Shown: positions 7,656 through 16,400 of the stretch, piece after piece
Position numbering within the stretch: the stretch's first letter is position 1
Layout of the letters: every line of letters begins with the position of its first letter
NCBI GenBank assembly: GCA_002315555.1
Contig: DCHF01000055.1
Location: forward strand, 81,652 to 145,651
Reading direction: 5' to 3'
From: Lachnospiraceae bacterium UBA1759
Lineage (GTDB): Bacteria; Bacillota; Clostridia; Lachnospirales; Lachnospiraceae
Length of the DNA stretch: 64,000 nt
Position numbers and translations under genes: made by a program
Notes under the pieces: generated by a model
Seen by the model: only the letters and a program-made list of their open reading frames with translations
Told to the model about the DNA's origin: nothing
Database searches by the model: none

Positions 7656-8615
7656 ATGGCAAAGAAAACGAAAGAGCAAAAAGCACTGGCAAAACAGGCG
7701 CACATCCCGTTTCTGAAGGTGATCAGAAAACACTGGCTGCTGCTCCTGATGCTTCTTCCGGCAATCGCGTATGTGGTGATCTTCTCCTACATCCCGATGA
7801 CCGGCGTCGTTATGGCGTTTAAAAAGTTTACGGCAAAGGGCGGTATCTACGGGTCCCCGTGGGTCGGTCTGAAGAACTTCAGATCCCTGCTTATTTCCAA
7901 AAAGCTCTGGATGATCACGCGGAACACACTTCTTTACAATATCGCCTTTATTTTCCTGGGCGTTATTTTCGAAATGGGTTTTGCGATCCTGTTAAACGAA
8001 CTGACGAGTAAGGTCTTCAAAAAAGTCGCGCAGTCCTTCATGTTCCTGCCGTATTTCATCAGCTGGGTCGTTGCGGGTGCTATCATGTATAACATCTTCA
8101 ACTACGAACAGGGTGTTTTCAACCACATTCTGACTTCAATCGGAATTCCGGCGCTGGACCTCTACAATACGCCGCAGGATTGGCCGGTCGTCCTGATCCT
8201 CTTAAAACTCTGGAAGGCAACCGGTTACGGCACCGTCGTTTACCTGGCGGCTATTACCGGACTGGACCAGGAAATGTTTGAAGCGGCGGCCATTGACGGA
8301 GCAAACGCATGGCAGAAGATCCGTTACCTGACCATCCCGTCTCTGATCCCGACGATGATGACCCTCGTCCTTCTGGCTATCGGCAATATCTTCCGCGGCG
8401 ACTTCGGCCTTTTCTATCAGACCGTCAAGAGCTCATCCCTCCTGCAGCCGTACACGGAAGTCATCGATACCTATATCTTCAAACTGCTCATGGATACCGG
8501 CGATTTCGGTACTTCCAGTGCAGCCGGCCTCTATCAGTCCGTTCTCTGCTTCTGCACGATCATGATCTGCAACGGCATCGTAAAGAAGATCAATCCGGAC
8601 TACGCATTATACTAA
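7656..8615 (+). CDS. Sugar ABC transporter permease, LplB type
   Basis: A 319-residue inner-membrane subunit of a carbohydrate uptake (CUT1) ABC transporter, related to LplB/UgpA. It has about six transmembrane helices and the coupling EAA loop EAAAIDGANAWQKIRYLTIP. It pairs with the next permease and the lipoprotein binding protein; no ATPase gene is present, so a shared MsmK-type ATPase elsewhere is expected. Start ATG 7656 follows CGGAGGG; a TTG 18 nt upstream overlaps that site. Confidence 0.9.
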   Translation: MAKKTKEQKALAKQAHIPFLKVIRKHWLLLLMLLPAIAYVVIFSYIPMTGVVMAFKKFTAKGGIYGSPWVGLKNFRSLLISKKLWMITRNTLLYNIAFIFLGVIFEMGFAILLNELTSKVFKKVAQSFMFLPYFISWVVAGAIMYNIFNYEQGVFNHILTSIGIPALDLYNTPQDWPVVLILLKLWKATGYGTVVYLAAITGLDQEMFEAAAIDGANAWQKIRYLTIPSLIPTMMTLVLLAIGNIFRGDFGLFYQTVKSSSLLQPYTEVIDTYIFKLLMDTGDFGTSSAAGLYQSVLCFCTIMICNGIVKKINPDYALY

Positions 8616-8630
8616 GAGGAGGCGGAGATT

Positions 8631-9551
8631 ATGGCAAAGAATACTTCGGCTGTTGTCCAGCCTAAAAAAATAAAGACCGGCGGCGATGTCATCGCCATCA
8701 ACATCCTCGGGTATGTCCTCATCAGTATTTTTGCACTGCTTTGTCTGATGCCGTTTTACCTGATCATCATTGCATCTTTTACAGACAACGCGGAGCTGAT
8801 CCGCAGCGGTTACCCGCTGATCCTGAAAAGCTTTTCGCTGGAAGCTTATAAGCTTTGTCTGAAGAATCCGACAACGATCATCCGTGCGTATGTAAATACC
8901 ATCGGCGTTACGGTCGTCGGTACGTTCCTGGCCATTATCATGGCGACCATGACCGGCTATGTTTTATCCAGACAGGATTTCCCGTGGAGAAACGGCTTCG
9001 CCTTTTTCTTCTTCTTCACCACACTGTTCAACGGTGGTTTGGTTCCGTGGTATGTTCTGTGTACCCGTTACCTGCACTTCAAGGACAGCTATCTGGCGAT
9101 CCTGATCCCGCTGATGTTCTCCGTTTGGAACATGATCATCGCAAAGTCCTTCATGCGCGGTATTCCGGCGGCAATTTCCGAATCCGCAAAGATCGACGGC
9201 GCAAACGATTTCACCATTTATGTTCGCCTGATCCTGCCGCTTTCCAAGCCGCTCATCGCAACGCTCGGACTGTTCGCGGCACTGGCGTACTGGAACGACT
9301 GGTACAACTGCATGCTCTTCAATAACAAGGATGAGCTGTGGAACCTGCAGTATTATCTGCAGCGCATGCTGGGCTCTGCGGAAGCTATGAGAATCGTTGC
9401 CGAGAAATCCGGTCTGCCGCTGACCAACGTTCCGCTTCAGAGTATGAAGATGGCCATGACGGTCATCGCGACCGGCCCGATCATTCTTCTGTACCCCTTC
9501 GTACAGCGGTATTTCGTTAAGGGCCTGACCATCGGCGCCGTAAAGGGCTGA
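8631..9551 (+). CDS. Sugar ABC transporter permease, LplC/YtcP type
   Basis: A 306-residue second permease of the same CUT1 system. About six membrane helices and the EAA motif ESAKIDGANDFTIYVRLILP are visible, and the end (PFVQRYFVKGLTIGAVKG) is characteristic of the LplC/YtcP branch. It lies 15 bp after the first permease, with AGGAGG between them. The two form the heterodimeric channel. Confidence 0.9.
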   Translation: MAKNTSAVVQPKKIKTGGDVIAINILGYVLISIFALLCLMPFYLIIIASFTDNAELIRSGYPLILKSFSLEAYKLCLKNPTTIIRAYVNTIGVTVVGTFLAIIMATMTGYVLSRQDFPWRNGFAFFFFFTTLFNGGLVPWYVLCTRYLHFKDSYLAILIPLMFSVWNMIIAKSFMRGIPAAISESAKIDGANDFTIYVRLILPLSKPLIATLGLFAALAYWNDWYNCMLFNNKDELWNLQYYLQRMLGSAEAMRIVAEKSGLPLTNVPLQSMKMAMTVIATGPIILLYPFVQRYFVKGLTIGAVKG

Positions 9552-9564
9552 TGCATTTATTACG

Positions 9565-9597
9565 ATTTTCTGCACATTGGGAAGTATGTGCAAAAAA
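9565..9597 (+). other. Intercistronic stem-loop before the binding protein
   Basis: TGCACAT (9571-9577) pairs with ATGTGCA (9586-9592), extended by T/A pairs on each side. Such hairpins often stabilise the downstream mRNA and allow more binding protein than permease; that role is inferred. Confidence 0.45.
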
Positions 9598-9627
9598 TAA
9601 ATTATTTTAAAAGGAGAGACACACACA

Positions 9628-11292
9628 ATGAAGAAGTACTTAGCAATGCTGCTCGCAGCAGTTATGGTACTGTCAGCGCTTGCCGGCTGTGGTTCCAAGG
9701 GTGGCGACACCGATACGACCACGAAGGCTGCTGAAACCACGACCAAGGCCGCTGATAAGGCCGATGACGCAGGCGACGATACCCCGGCCGCAGATCCGAT
9801 GGCGGATCTTCCGGCAGAGATCGCTCCCGGCGTACAGATCACCGCTACTCCGGATATGTATCCGAACGTTGATCTGAGCAAAGAAGAAACCGTTTACATC
9901 TACCTGATCGGTGATACCCCGAACGATTTCGATCAGATCGTTGAACTGGCCAACGAATACCTGGCTCCGTTCAATACCAAGATCGAGTTCACCATCTGGG
10001 CATGGTCCGATTACAGCAAGCTGTATTCCATGAACCTGGCAGCCGGCGAAAACATCGACCTGATCTTCACCGCTCCGTGGTGCTACCTCTGGACCGAAGC
10101 TCCGAAGGGCTCCTTCCTGGCACTTTCCGATGAATTCATCGCCGACAACATGCCGCTTACCAAGAAGTATCAGATTCCGTCTTCCTGGGATGGCGTTAAG
10201 CTTGCAGGCCAGATCATCGCAGTTCCGCAGAACACCACCAACCCGAACGGTAAGATCGTTGCCATCCGTCAGGACCTTGCTGACAAGTATAACATCGGCG
10301 AGCTGACCAGCTGGGATGATTACAAGCAGTACTGCCTGACCATCGCTGAGAAGGAAACTCCGGATTCCGGTATCCTTGCTATGGCAGCAGCCGGCAATAA
10401 CTCCGAGCTTTGGGACGTTTACAAGCAGCAGTTCGGTTCCATGACCGCTGTTACCAACCAGACCTACCTTTCCTACTACTACACCTACAACGGTGGCATC
10501 CCGTCTGCAGATGATCTTACGTTTGCATGGGAGACCGAATGGTTCAAGAATTTCTGCCTTGACATGAAGGAAATGGCAGACGCAGGCTGCTGGAGCCGTA
10601 ACGCTCTGAGCAACGAAGTATCCGACGATGACGCATTCGGTTCTCTGGCCGGCGCTTCCATCGCTTGGAACACTTCCGTATTCACCTACATCGACATGGC
10701 TGAAAAGACCGAAGGTGTTGAGTGTGCTGCATACAGCATCACCGAAGATAAGTTCGCTACCGGCGAAGCTTACAACAACAACGACATGGCGATCACCTCT
10801 TCTTCCGAGCATCCGGAACGTGCCGCTATGGTACTTGACCTGATCAAGAACGACACCTACCTGAACCACCTGTTCAGACTCGGTATCGAAGGCACTCATT
10901 ATGAGATCGACGCTCAGGGCAACTACACCGAGCTTGAAAAGTCCTCCGATTACGCTGCTGATAACCTTTCCATGTGCTGGGCTATCAAGAACGGCGACAT
11001 CGCTCAGTCCGGTGCTGATGAGCGCAAGCAGGCGATCATCGACGCTGAAAAGGAAATCATGGTTGCAACTCCGACCGAAGGTTTCGTATTTGACGATTCC
11101 GCAGTACAGTCCGAGGCACAGGCTGCCGATGCTGTATTCAAGGAGTACATCCCGTCTCTGCAGCTGGGTCTGTATGATGATCCGGAAGCAAAGATCGCTG
11201 AGATGATGACTGCTGCAAGAGCCGTTGGTCTTGATACTGTTCTGGAAGAAATAATCAGACAGTACACCGAGTGGGCAGCTGCAATGAACTAA
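9628..11292 (+). CDS. Extracellular sugar-binding lipoprotein (DUF3502-type)
   Basis: A 554-residue solute-binding protein of the ABC system. It has a lipoprotein signal peptide with lipobox LAGC (Cys about residue 21), then a Thr/Ala/Asp-rich linker (about 25-55) and the binding domain. The C-terminal portion (about 440-554) looks like the DUF3502 region found in LplA-like proteins. It would be anchored on the outer face of the membrane and deliver oligosaccharide to the two permeases. Codon use is strongly biased to a few codons, as in highly expressed genes. The start follows AAAGGAGAG. Confidence 0.9.
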   Translation: MKKYLAMLLAAVMVLSALAGCGSKGGDTDTTTKAAETTTKAADKADDAGDDTPAADPMADLPAEIAPGVQITATPDMYPNVDLSKEETVYIYLIGDTPNDFDQIVELANEYLAPFNTKIEFTIWAWSDYSKLYSMNLAAGENIDLIFTAPWCYLWTEAPKGSFLALSDEFIADNMPLTKKYQIPSSWDGVKLAGQIIAVPQNTTNPNGKIVAIRQDLADKYNIGELTSWDDYKQYCLTIAEKETPDSGILAMAAAGNNSELWDVYKQQFGSMTAVTNQTYLSYYYTYNGGIPSADDLTFAWETEWFKNFCLDMKEMADAGCWSRNALSNEVSDDDAFGSLAGASIAWNTSVFTYIDMAEKTEGVECAAYSITEDKFATGEAYNNNDMAITSSSEHPERAAMVLDLIKNDTYLNHLFRLGIEGTHYEIDAQGNYTELEKSSDYAADNLSMCWAIKNGDIAQSGADERKQAIIDAEKEIMVATPTEGFVFDDSAVQSEAQAADAVFKEYIPSLQLGLYDDPEAKIAEMMTAARAVGLDTVLEEIIRQYTEWAAAMN

Positions 11293-11346
11293 TACGATCT
11301 GAACAGATCAAACTTGTCTAATGTCCGGGTGTGAGCCCGGGACAAG

Positions 11347-11374
11347 GGGCGGCGGCAAAAGGCTGCCGCCCTTT
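11347..11374 (+). terminator. Terminator or attenuator after the binding protein
   Basis: A 10-bp GC-rich stem (11347-11356 with 11362-11371, one mismatch) followed by TTTCT. It probably lowers, rather than stops, transcription into the GH2 gene, which has no obvious promoter of its own. Confidence 0.7.
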
Positions 11375-11409
11375 CTATGCAAAAAAAGCATTTTTTAAGG
11401 GGAATCGTT

Positions 11410-13788
11410 ATGAGAAGCACAAAACTGATCAACAGAGACTGGCTGTTCAGGCTTGAGGACCGGAAGGAATTCGGAGAAGAGTCTGCAAATGAACAGGGCT
11501 TCCGATCACTGGATCTTCCGCACGACTGGAGTGTGGATTACGAACCCGATCAGAATGAAAAGACCGGCGGTGGCGGGGGCTACGGAAAGTCCGGTGTGGC
11601 GTGGTACAGAAAGCATCTGACCATCGAAAATATTACTGAAAATGAAAAGATCTACCTCTGCTTTGAGGGTGTATATATGGATTCGACCGTATATGTCAAC
11701 GGTCGGGAAGCCGGTGGCCACGGTTACGGCTACACCACGTTCTATGTAGATATTACTTCGTATGTGAAGGAAGGTGAAAATGTCATCGCCGTCCGCGTGA
11801 ATAACGGTCTGGTGCCGAATTCCCGCTGGTATTCCGGCTCCGGTATTTACCGCGATGTTTATCTGGTCCGCACGGAGAAGGTGCATTTCACGCATTTCGG
11901 TGTCCGTGTGGCAACAAACGGTCTGTATCCGAAGCAGGACTGCGCAGACCTGCAGATCAAGGCGATGGTCACGAATGACAGCGATGTGCCGGTACACATC
12001 GGCGTGCAGCACAAGCTGTATGATGCAGAGGGCAATTTAGTGTCCACGTCCGGCATCGCGCTGTATCTTGCAGCAGGCGAGACCGGTGACTGCATGGTAC
12101 GCCCGCAGGTACAGGGACCGCACCTTTGGACCGATGAGGCTCCGTATCTCTACACGCTGGTCAGCACGGTCGTGCGGGACGGCGAAGCCATCGACGAGTT
12201 CTCCTGCAGGACCGGCATCCGCACCGCGACCTTTGATGCGGACAAGGGATTCCTGTTAAACGGTAAGACTGTAAAGATCAAGGGCATGTGCCTGCATCAC
12301 GACTGCGGCATGACCGGTGCGGTCGGTTACCGTGACAGCTGGGAACGCCGTCTGAAGAAGTTAAAGGATATGGGCTGCAACGGTGTGCGCTGTTCGCATA
12401 ACCCGCCGGTTCCGGCGCTTCTGGACCTTTGTGACGAGCTGGGCTTCCTGGTCATGGATGAAGCCTTTGACGAATGGCTTCTGGCCAAAAACAAGACCGA
12501 TAACTATTATTCCGAAGCGCTGGCTTACGGTTCCTCCATGTTCTTTACGAACCATGCAAAAGAGGACCTGACCACCATGCTCCGTCGCGATTATAACCAT
12601 CCGTCCGTGGTGATCTGGAGCATCGGTAACGAGATTCCGGAACAGTCTTCGAACGATGGTGTGAAGATCCTGAAGATGCTGCAGGACATCTGCCACAGCG
12701 AGGATACCAGCCGTATGGTCACCTCTGCTTGCGATAACATTGCGGCAATTGAGCCCATCCGCACCAGACGGGAGTTCGAGAACGCCCTTGATGTGGTCGG
12801 TTACAACTACGCAGGGCGCTGGAGAGAGCGGGCGGAAACCTTCTACGAAGAGGATAAGACGGAGTTCCCGGAGCGCCGTATGATCGGTACGGAGAATCCG
12901 TCCGCGGGCGGCACGCGCGGGGACTATTCCGGAGACGGCCGTCGCGGCGGCTATGCGATTGCGACCATGCATCACGAGGCGCTGTGGCGTTACACGGCAA
13001 GTCACGATTTTGTTTCCGGCGACTATCTGTGGACCGGCATCGATTACCTGGGTGAGACCCGCTGGCCTTCAAGAGGCGCAGGCTGCGGTCCCATCGACAC
13101 CGCCGGCTTTGAAAAGGATACCTTCTACTATTTCCGTTCCATCTGGAACGATAAGGAGACCACGCTGCATTTGCTTCCGGCCTGGAACTTCAAGGGTCAG
13201 GAAGGGGAGTATAAGGCCGTTATCGCGTACACGAACTGTCAGTATGTCAAGCTGTACATCAACGGCCGGTTCGTCGGTGAGCGCGGATACGAGTGCCCGC
13301 GTTTTGGATGCACCAAGTCCTGGCTCGATTGTTTCGGCAATCGTTATACCACGAATGACCTGCATCTTGCATGGGATGTGGCGTATGAGCCCGGCACGCT
13401 GAGAGCGGAGGGGTACATTGACGGTGAGCTGGCTGCGGTCGAAGAGATCACCACCACCGGCGCGATGACCGCACTGAAGGCGGAGGTCGATAAGACGGTC
13501 AATAAGGTCGACGGTCTTTTCCAGATCGAACTCAGTGCATGGGATGCGGACGGCCGTTTCGTTCCGGACGCATGTCCGATGATCTCCTGCGAGGTTGAGG
13601 GTCCCGCGCACCTTATCGGTATGGATGCCGGCGATCTGATGGATCTCAGCCTCTACGGAAATGCAAACCGTAAAATGTTCAACGGTCGTCTTCTTGCCAC
13701 CGTTCAGGCCGATGCGCCGGGCAGGATCACCGTGAAACTCACTGCTGAAAGCGGCGAGACCGTTTCGGTCACCGTCAAGGCGGAATAA
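11410..13788 (+). CDS. GH2 beta-galactosidase/beta-glycosidase with C-terminal DUF4982
   Basis: A 792-residue cytoplasmic glycoside hydrolase family 2 enzyme. Domain order is sugar-binding jelly roll (NRDWLFRL..., 1-170), immunoglobulin-like sandwich (about 170-280), TIM barrel (about 280-580, with GVRCSHNPP), then a C-terminal DUF4982-like region. The acid/base Glu408 lies in IWSIGNEIPE and the likely nucleophile Glu495 in MIGTEN. It hydrolyses beta-linked galactose or a similar sugar from imported oligosaccharides; exact specificity cannot be read from sequence. It is downstream of the ABC transporter genes. Start ATG 11410 follows AAGGGGA; an ATG at 11377 overlaps the preceding hairpin and lacks a ribosome site. 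Confidence 0.9.
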   Translation: MRSTKLINRDWLFRLEDRKEFGEESANEQGFRSLDLPHDWSVDYEPDQNEKTGGGGGYGKSGVAWYRKHLTIENITENEKIYLCFEGVYMDSTVYVNGREAGGHGYGYTTFYVDITSYVKEGENVIAVRVNNGLVPNSRWYSGSGIYRDVYLVRTEKVHFTHFGVRVATNGLYPKQDCADLQIKAMVTNDSDVPVHIGVQHKLYDAEGNLVSTSGIALYLAAGETGDCMVRPQVQGPHLWTDEAPYLYTLVSTVVRDGEAIDEFSCRTGIRTATFDADKGFLLNGKTVKIKGMCLHHDCGMTGAVGYRDSWERRLKKLKDMGCNGVRCSHNPPVPALLDLCDELGFLVMDEAFDEWLLAKNKTDNYYSEALAYGSSMFFTNHAKEDLTTMLRRDYNHPSVVIWSIGNEIPEQSSNDGVKILKMLQDICHSEDTSRMVTSACDNIAAIEPIRTRREFENALDVVGYNYAGRWRERAETFYEEDKTEFPERRMIGTENPSAGGTRGDYSGDGRRGGYAIATMHHEALWRYTASHDFVSGDYLWTGIDYLGETRWPSRGAGCGPIDTAGFEKDTFYYFRSIWNDKETTLHLLPAWNFKGQEGEYKAVIAYTNCQYVKLYINGRFVGERGYECPRFGCTKSWLDCFGNRYTTNDLHLAWDVAYEPGTLRAEGYIDGELAAVEEITTTGAMTALKAEVDKTVNKVDGLFQIELSAWDADGRFVPDACPMISCEVEGPAHLIGMDAGDLMDLSLYGNANRKMFNGRLLATVQADAPGRITVKLTAESGETVSVTVKAE

Positions 13789-13799
13789 GTTCTTCCTTC

Positions 13800-13865
13800 C
13801 CCGTGCTCCGGGTGCAGGCACTGTCCGGACAAACGGACGCGTGTGCTTCCCGGCACGGGGCATTT
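13800..13865 (+). terminator. Terminator between GH2 and the next hydrolase
   Basis: CCCCGTGC (from about 13800) pairs with GCACGGGG (about 13853-13860), with an inner stem, followed by ATTTTT. Confidence 0.65.
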
Positions 13866-13883
13866 TTATGACGGAGGTATAAA

Positions 13884-14933
13884 ATGAAAGCTTCGGAAAA
13901 GATCAAGGGAATCGTGTTCGCCTATAATACGGAGGGCGAGTACGGAATGGTCAAGGAACTCGGCATGAACTGGATGCGCATGCATGTCAGTTTCCCCTGG
14001 GAGGACGGTATGTTCGGCACCCTGAGTGCGCGTTACCTTGCGGAGAAGGAGGAGATACGGGCCGTCCATGAATACGGCTTTGAGATCATGGTCACCACAC
14101 CGGGACTCGGTGCCTATCGTTTTGACGAGGCGCTCGGCAAGACCCGCTGGATGGAATCATTCCCCGAGTTTGTGGGAGAGAAGGGAACCAAAGAATACTA
14201 CGATAATGTCCGCGACACGATGGAGTTCATCTGCCGCGACCTGGGCGATCTGGCCGGCATCTACTGGCAGTGCATGAATGAGATCGATAACCCGATCTTC
14301 GCGAGCCACTATTCCGATGAGGTCGTGACGATGACCGCGCGCGTCAGCGCCGAAGGCATCGTGAAGGCCAACCCGGAAGCACGCTGCGGCATTAATCTTT
14401 CCGCATACACCCCGCGCGCGCTGGAGATCGCGGACCTGGTCTACGCGCCTGGACACGATTTCTATTACATGGGCGATGATCAGTATTACGGCTCCTGGCA
14501 GGAGGGCACCGTGGAGACCTGGGTCGAGACCATCGACAAGCTGTACGAGCGTTACGGCCTGCCGGTCCTCGCCAACGAATGGGGCTATTCCTCCGGCGGC
14601 GAGTATTCCGACCACCACTACGTGGATCCGAAGATCGTCCCGTTCGGTCTTCCCGAGGAATGCTACACCCAGAAGTGGTATTTCACCGCGCCGGGCGGCC
14701 ATACCGATGAAGTCCAGGCCGATTTCATCTACCGCGGCCTGCAGATCTTTGCGGAGCATCCGCACTGCATCGGCTCGTTCCTGTTCTGTTGGCGCGATGC
14801 CTACAAGTGTTATCACTGTGGCGGCGAGACCTGCCCATCCGAGGACTACTGGGGTATCGTCACCAAGGACTGCAAGCCGAAGCCGGCATACTATGCGGTG
14901 AAGAAGGGCCTTGAGGATTTCTACCGGGACTGA
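13884..14933 (+). CDS. Clan GH-A glycoside hydrolase (family not certain)
   Basis: A 349-residue single-domain protein with the layout of a TIM-barrel retaining hydrolase. It has MNEID (acid/base Glu133) after strand 4 and VLANEWGYSS (nucleophile Glu232) after strand 7. The N-terminal GIVFAYNTEGEYGMVKELG and the barrel-end pattern SFLFCWRDAYK fit clan GH-A families such as GH5, GH39 or GH53, but I cannot place it in one. There is no signal peptide, so it acts in the cytoplasm. It follows the GH2 gene in the same direction, with a good ribosome site (GGAGG) at 13873. Confidence 0.75.
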   Translation: MKASEKIKGIVFAYNTEGEYGMVKELGMNWMRMHVSFPWEDGMFGTLSARYLAEKEEIRAVHEYGFEIMVTTPGLGAYRFDEALGKTRWMESFPEFVGEKGTKEYYDNVRDTMEFICRDLGDLAGIYWQCMNEIDNPIFASHYSDEVVTMTARVSAEGIVKANPEARCGINLSAYTPRALEIADLVYAPGHDFYYMGDDQYYGSWQEGTVETWVETIDKLYERYGLPVLANEWGYSSGGEYSDHHYVDPKIVPFGLPEECYTQKWYFTAPGGHTDEVQADFIYRGLQIFAEHPHCIGSFLFCWRDAYKCYHCGGETCPSEDYWGIVTKDCKPKPAYYAVKKGLEDFYRD

Positions 14934-14965
14934 GCACTGCGCAAGCATAATTTGAGCATAAGAAA

Positions 14966-14989
14966 AGAGCGGAGGAATTCCTCCGCTCT
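14966..14989. terminator. Bidirectional terminator between convergent genes
   Basis: A perfect 24-bp palindrome (14966-14989). The U run is poor on the plus strand, but the hairpin sits exactly between the convergent GH-A and ECF genes. Confidence 0.65.
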
Positions 14990-15003
14990 GTATATATGGA
15001 TCG

Positions 15004-15588
15004 TTATGCCTGCTTGGGACCCATCATTTTCTTGCCGGTCTTGATCAGCTGTACCGCAACGGTGCAGAGGATCAGGTTGGTGACGGTCTCAACGATGAAG
15101 TTGATGCCGACAAAACCGACGATCATGTAGGTGCCCGCATTTGCAAATCCTGCGCCTTCCGCCCATACCTTGATGGTGTCATAGAAGAACAGGCGGCATC
15201 CAAAAAGGAAGATGCCCGTATTGCAGATCGGCGCGACAAGCGCTGCCACAATAACGGCAAGCCATGTGTTTTTCTTTTCAAGAAGCTTGTACACCGCACC
15301 GGCTGCCGCACCGGCCGCCGCGCCCTTTAAAATGCAGGTAATAATGGTTCCCGGAACATTAATGGCCAGGAATGCACCCGCATCCGTAAACAGGACTACA
15401 AGGCCAAATACGAAGCCCAGCCACGCGCCTGCAAGCCATCCATATAGTGCCGCACCGACTACTATTGGGATCAGGACCAGCGTGATGCTGAAGACGCCGA
15501 AACGAATGTTGACTGCAAGTGCCTGGAGTACGACGACGATGGCCGTGAACAGTCCCAGACCTGCGATCTGTTGTGCTTTCAGTTTCAT
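15004..15588 (-). CDS. ECF transporter substrate-specific (S) component
   Basis: A 194-residue hydrophobic protein with about six membrane helices, fitting the ECF-type S component superfamily. The N-terminal segment after MKLKAQQIAGLGLFTAI and the Ala-rich helix GAAAGAAAGAVYKL are typical. It would bind a vitamin or a related small molecule and dock on a shared ECF T/A module; the substrate is unknown because no metabolic gene is adjacent. The start is placed at the ATG at 15588, with GGAGG about 10 nt upstream; 16 more residues in frame would run over the promoter region. The T and ATPase parts at 28905-30433 belong to the nickel system. Confidence 0.8.
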   Translation of the reverse strand: MKLKAQQIAGLGLFTAIVVVLQALAVNIRFGVFSITLVLIPIVVGAALYGWLAGAWLGFVFGLVVLFTDAGAFLAINVPGTIITCILKGAAAGAAAGAVYKLLEKKNTWLAVIVAALVAPICNTGIFLFGCRLFFYDTIKVWAEGAGFANAGTYMIVGFVGINFIVETVTNLILCTVAVQLIKTGKKMMGPKQA

Positions 15589-15640
15589 ATTCAATTTTCC
15601 TCCTGCTGCTGTTTCGTTCGCCCGAATACAGCGCATCTTT

Positions 15641-15668
15641 ATTATACCACAATACGCGGGGGAGTAAA
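15641..15668 (-). promoter_or_regulatory. Promoter for the ECF S component
   Basis: TATAAT (15641-15646 on the minus strand) preceded by TGG (extended -10), with a weak TTTACT -35 at 15663-15668. Confidence 0.55.
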
Positions 15669-15835
15669 CAGGCAGGATGAATAAAAAAAGACCGTGCCCT
15701 CGACCGTTCTTGCATAAATTGACAGGAATGCGGTCTGAAACAGGTTTAAAATAGATGGTCCAAACTACTGTTTATTTTTTAGTAATGTGTTATTATCGAA
15801 CTATCAATGATCCGAATTGACGGGAGAGAAACAAT

Positions 15836-16360
15836 ATGAACACTTTTGAAACCATTATGAGCCGTAAGAGCGTCCGCAAGTTTACGGAAGAGGTCATTTC
15901 CGACGCGGACCTGAATTCGATCCTCGAAGCCGGCATGGCGGGCCCGTCCGCGGCCAATGCACGTCCCTTCGAGTTTCTGGTGATCCGTGACAAGCACATG
16001 CTGGAGGAGCTTGGCGAGAACAGCAGCAAGTATTCCAAGCCGATGAAGAACGCAACGCTCGGCATCGTGGTCTGCGCAGACAAGAGCCGGATCTTCCCGA
16101 ATGCGCACGGATTCTCCGCCGTCGATACCACCATCGCCGCGGAAAACATGATCCTTGCGGCATGGGACATGGGAATCGGCTCCGTATGGCTCGGCATTTG
16201 GCCCGATGAGTCCAACATGGAAAACGTTGCCCGCATCGCAGGCCTTCCGGACAGCACGGAACCGCAGCACCTGATTGCCTTCGGCTACCCGGAGGACCCG
16301 ATGCCCAATATGCGCGGGGGAAGATTTGAAGAGAGCAAGATCCACTATGAAAAGTGGTGA
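15836..16360 (+). CDS. Nitroreductase family flavoprotein
   Basis: A 174-residue FMN-dependent oxidoreductase of the nitroreductase fold. Typical features are the N-terminal SRKSVRKFTEEVIS (the Arg residues contact FMN), GMAGPSAANARPFEFLV near residues 33-49, and GIGSVWLG near 118. These enzymes are usually dimers that reduce nitroaromatics, quinones or flavins with NAD(P)H; the physiological substrate cannot be inferred. GGGAGAG precedes the ATG. It is 40 bp from the GH50-like gene and may be cotranscribed. Confidence 0.88.
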   Translation: MNTFETIMSRKSVRKFTEEVISDADLNSILEAGMAGPSAANARPFEFLVIRDKHMLEELGENSSKYSKPMKNATLGIVVCADKSRIFPNAHGFSAVDTTIAAENMILAAWDMGIGSVWLGIWPDESNMENVARIAGLPDSTEPQHLIAFGYPEDPMPNMRGGRFEESKIHYEKW

Positions 16361-16400
16361 AAAATAACGAATGACACATGACATCATAAAGGAGAACAAT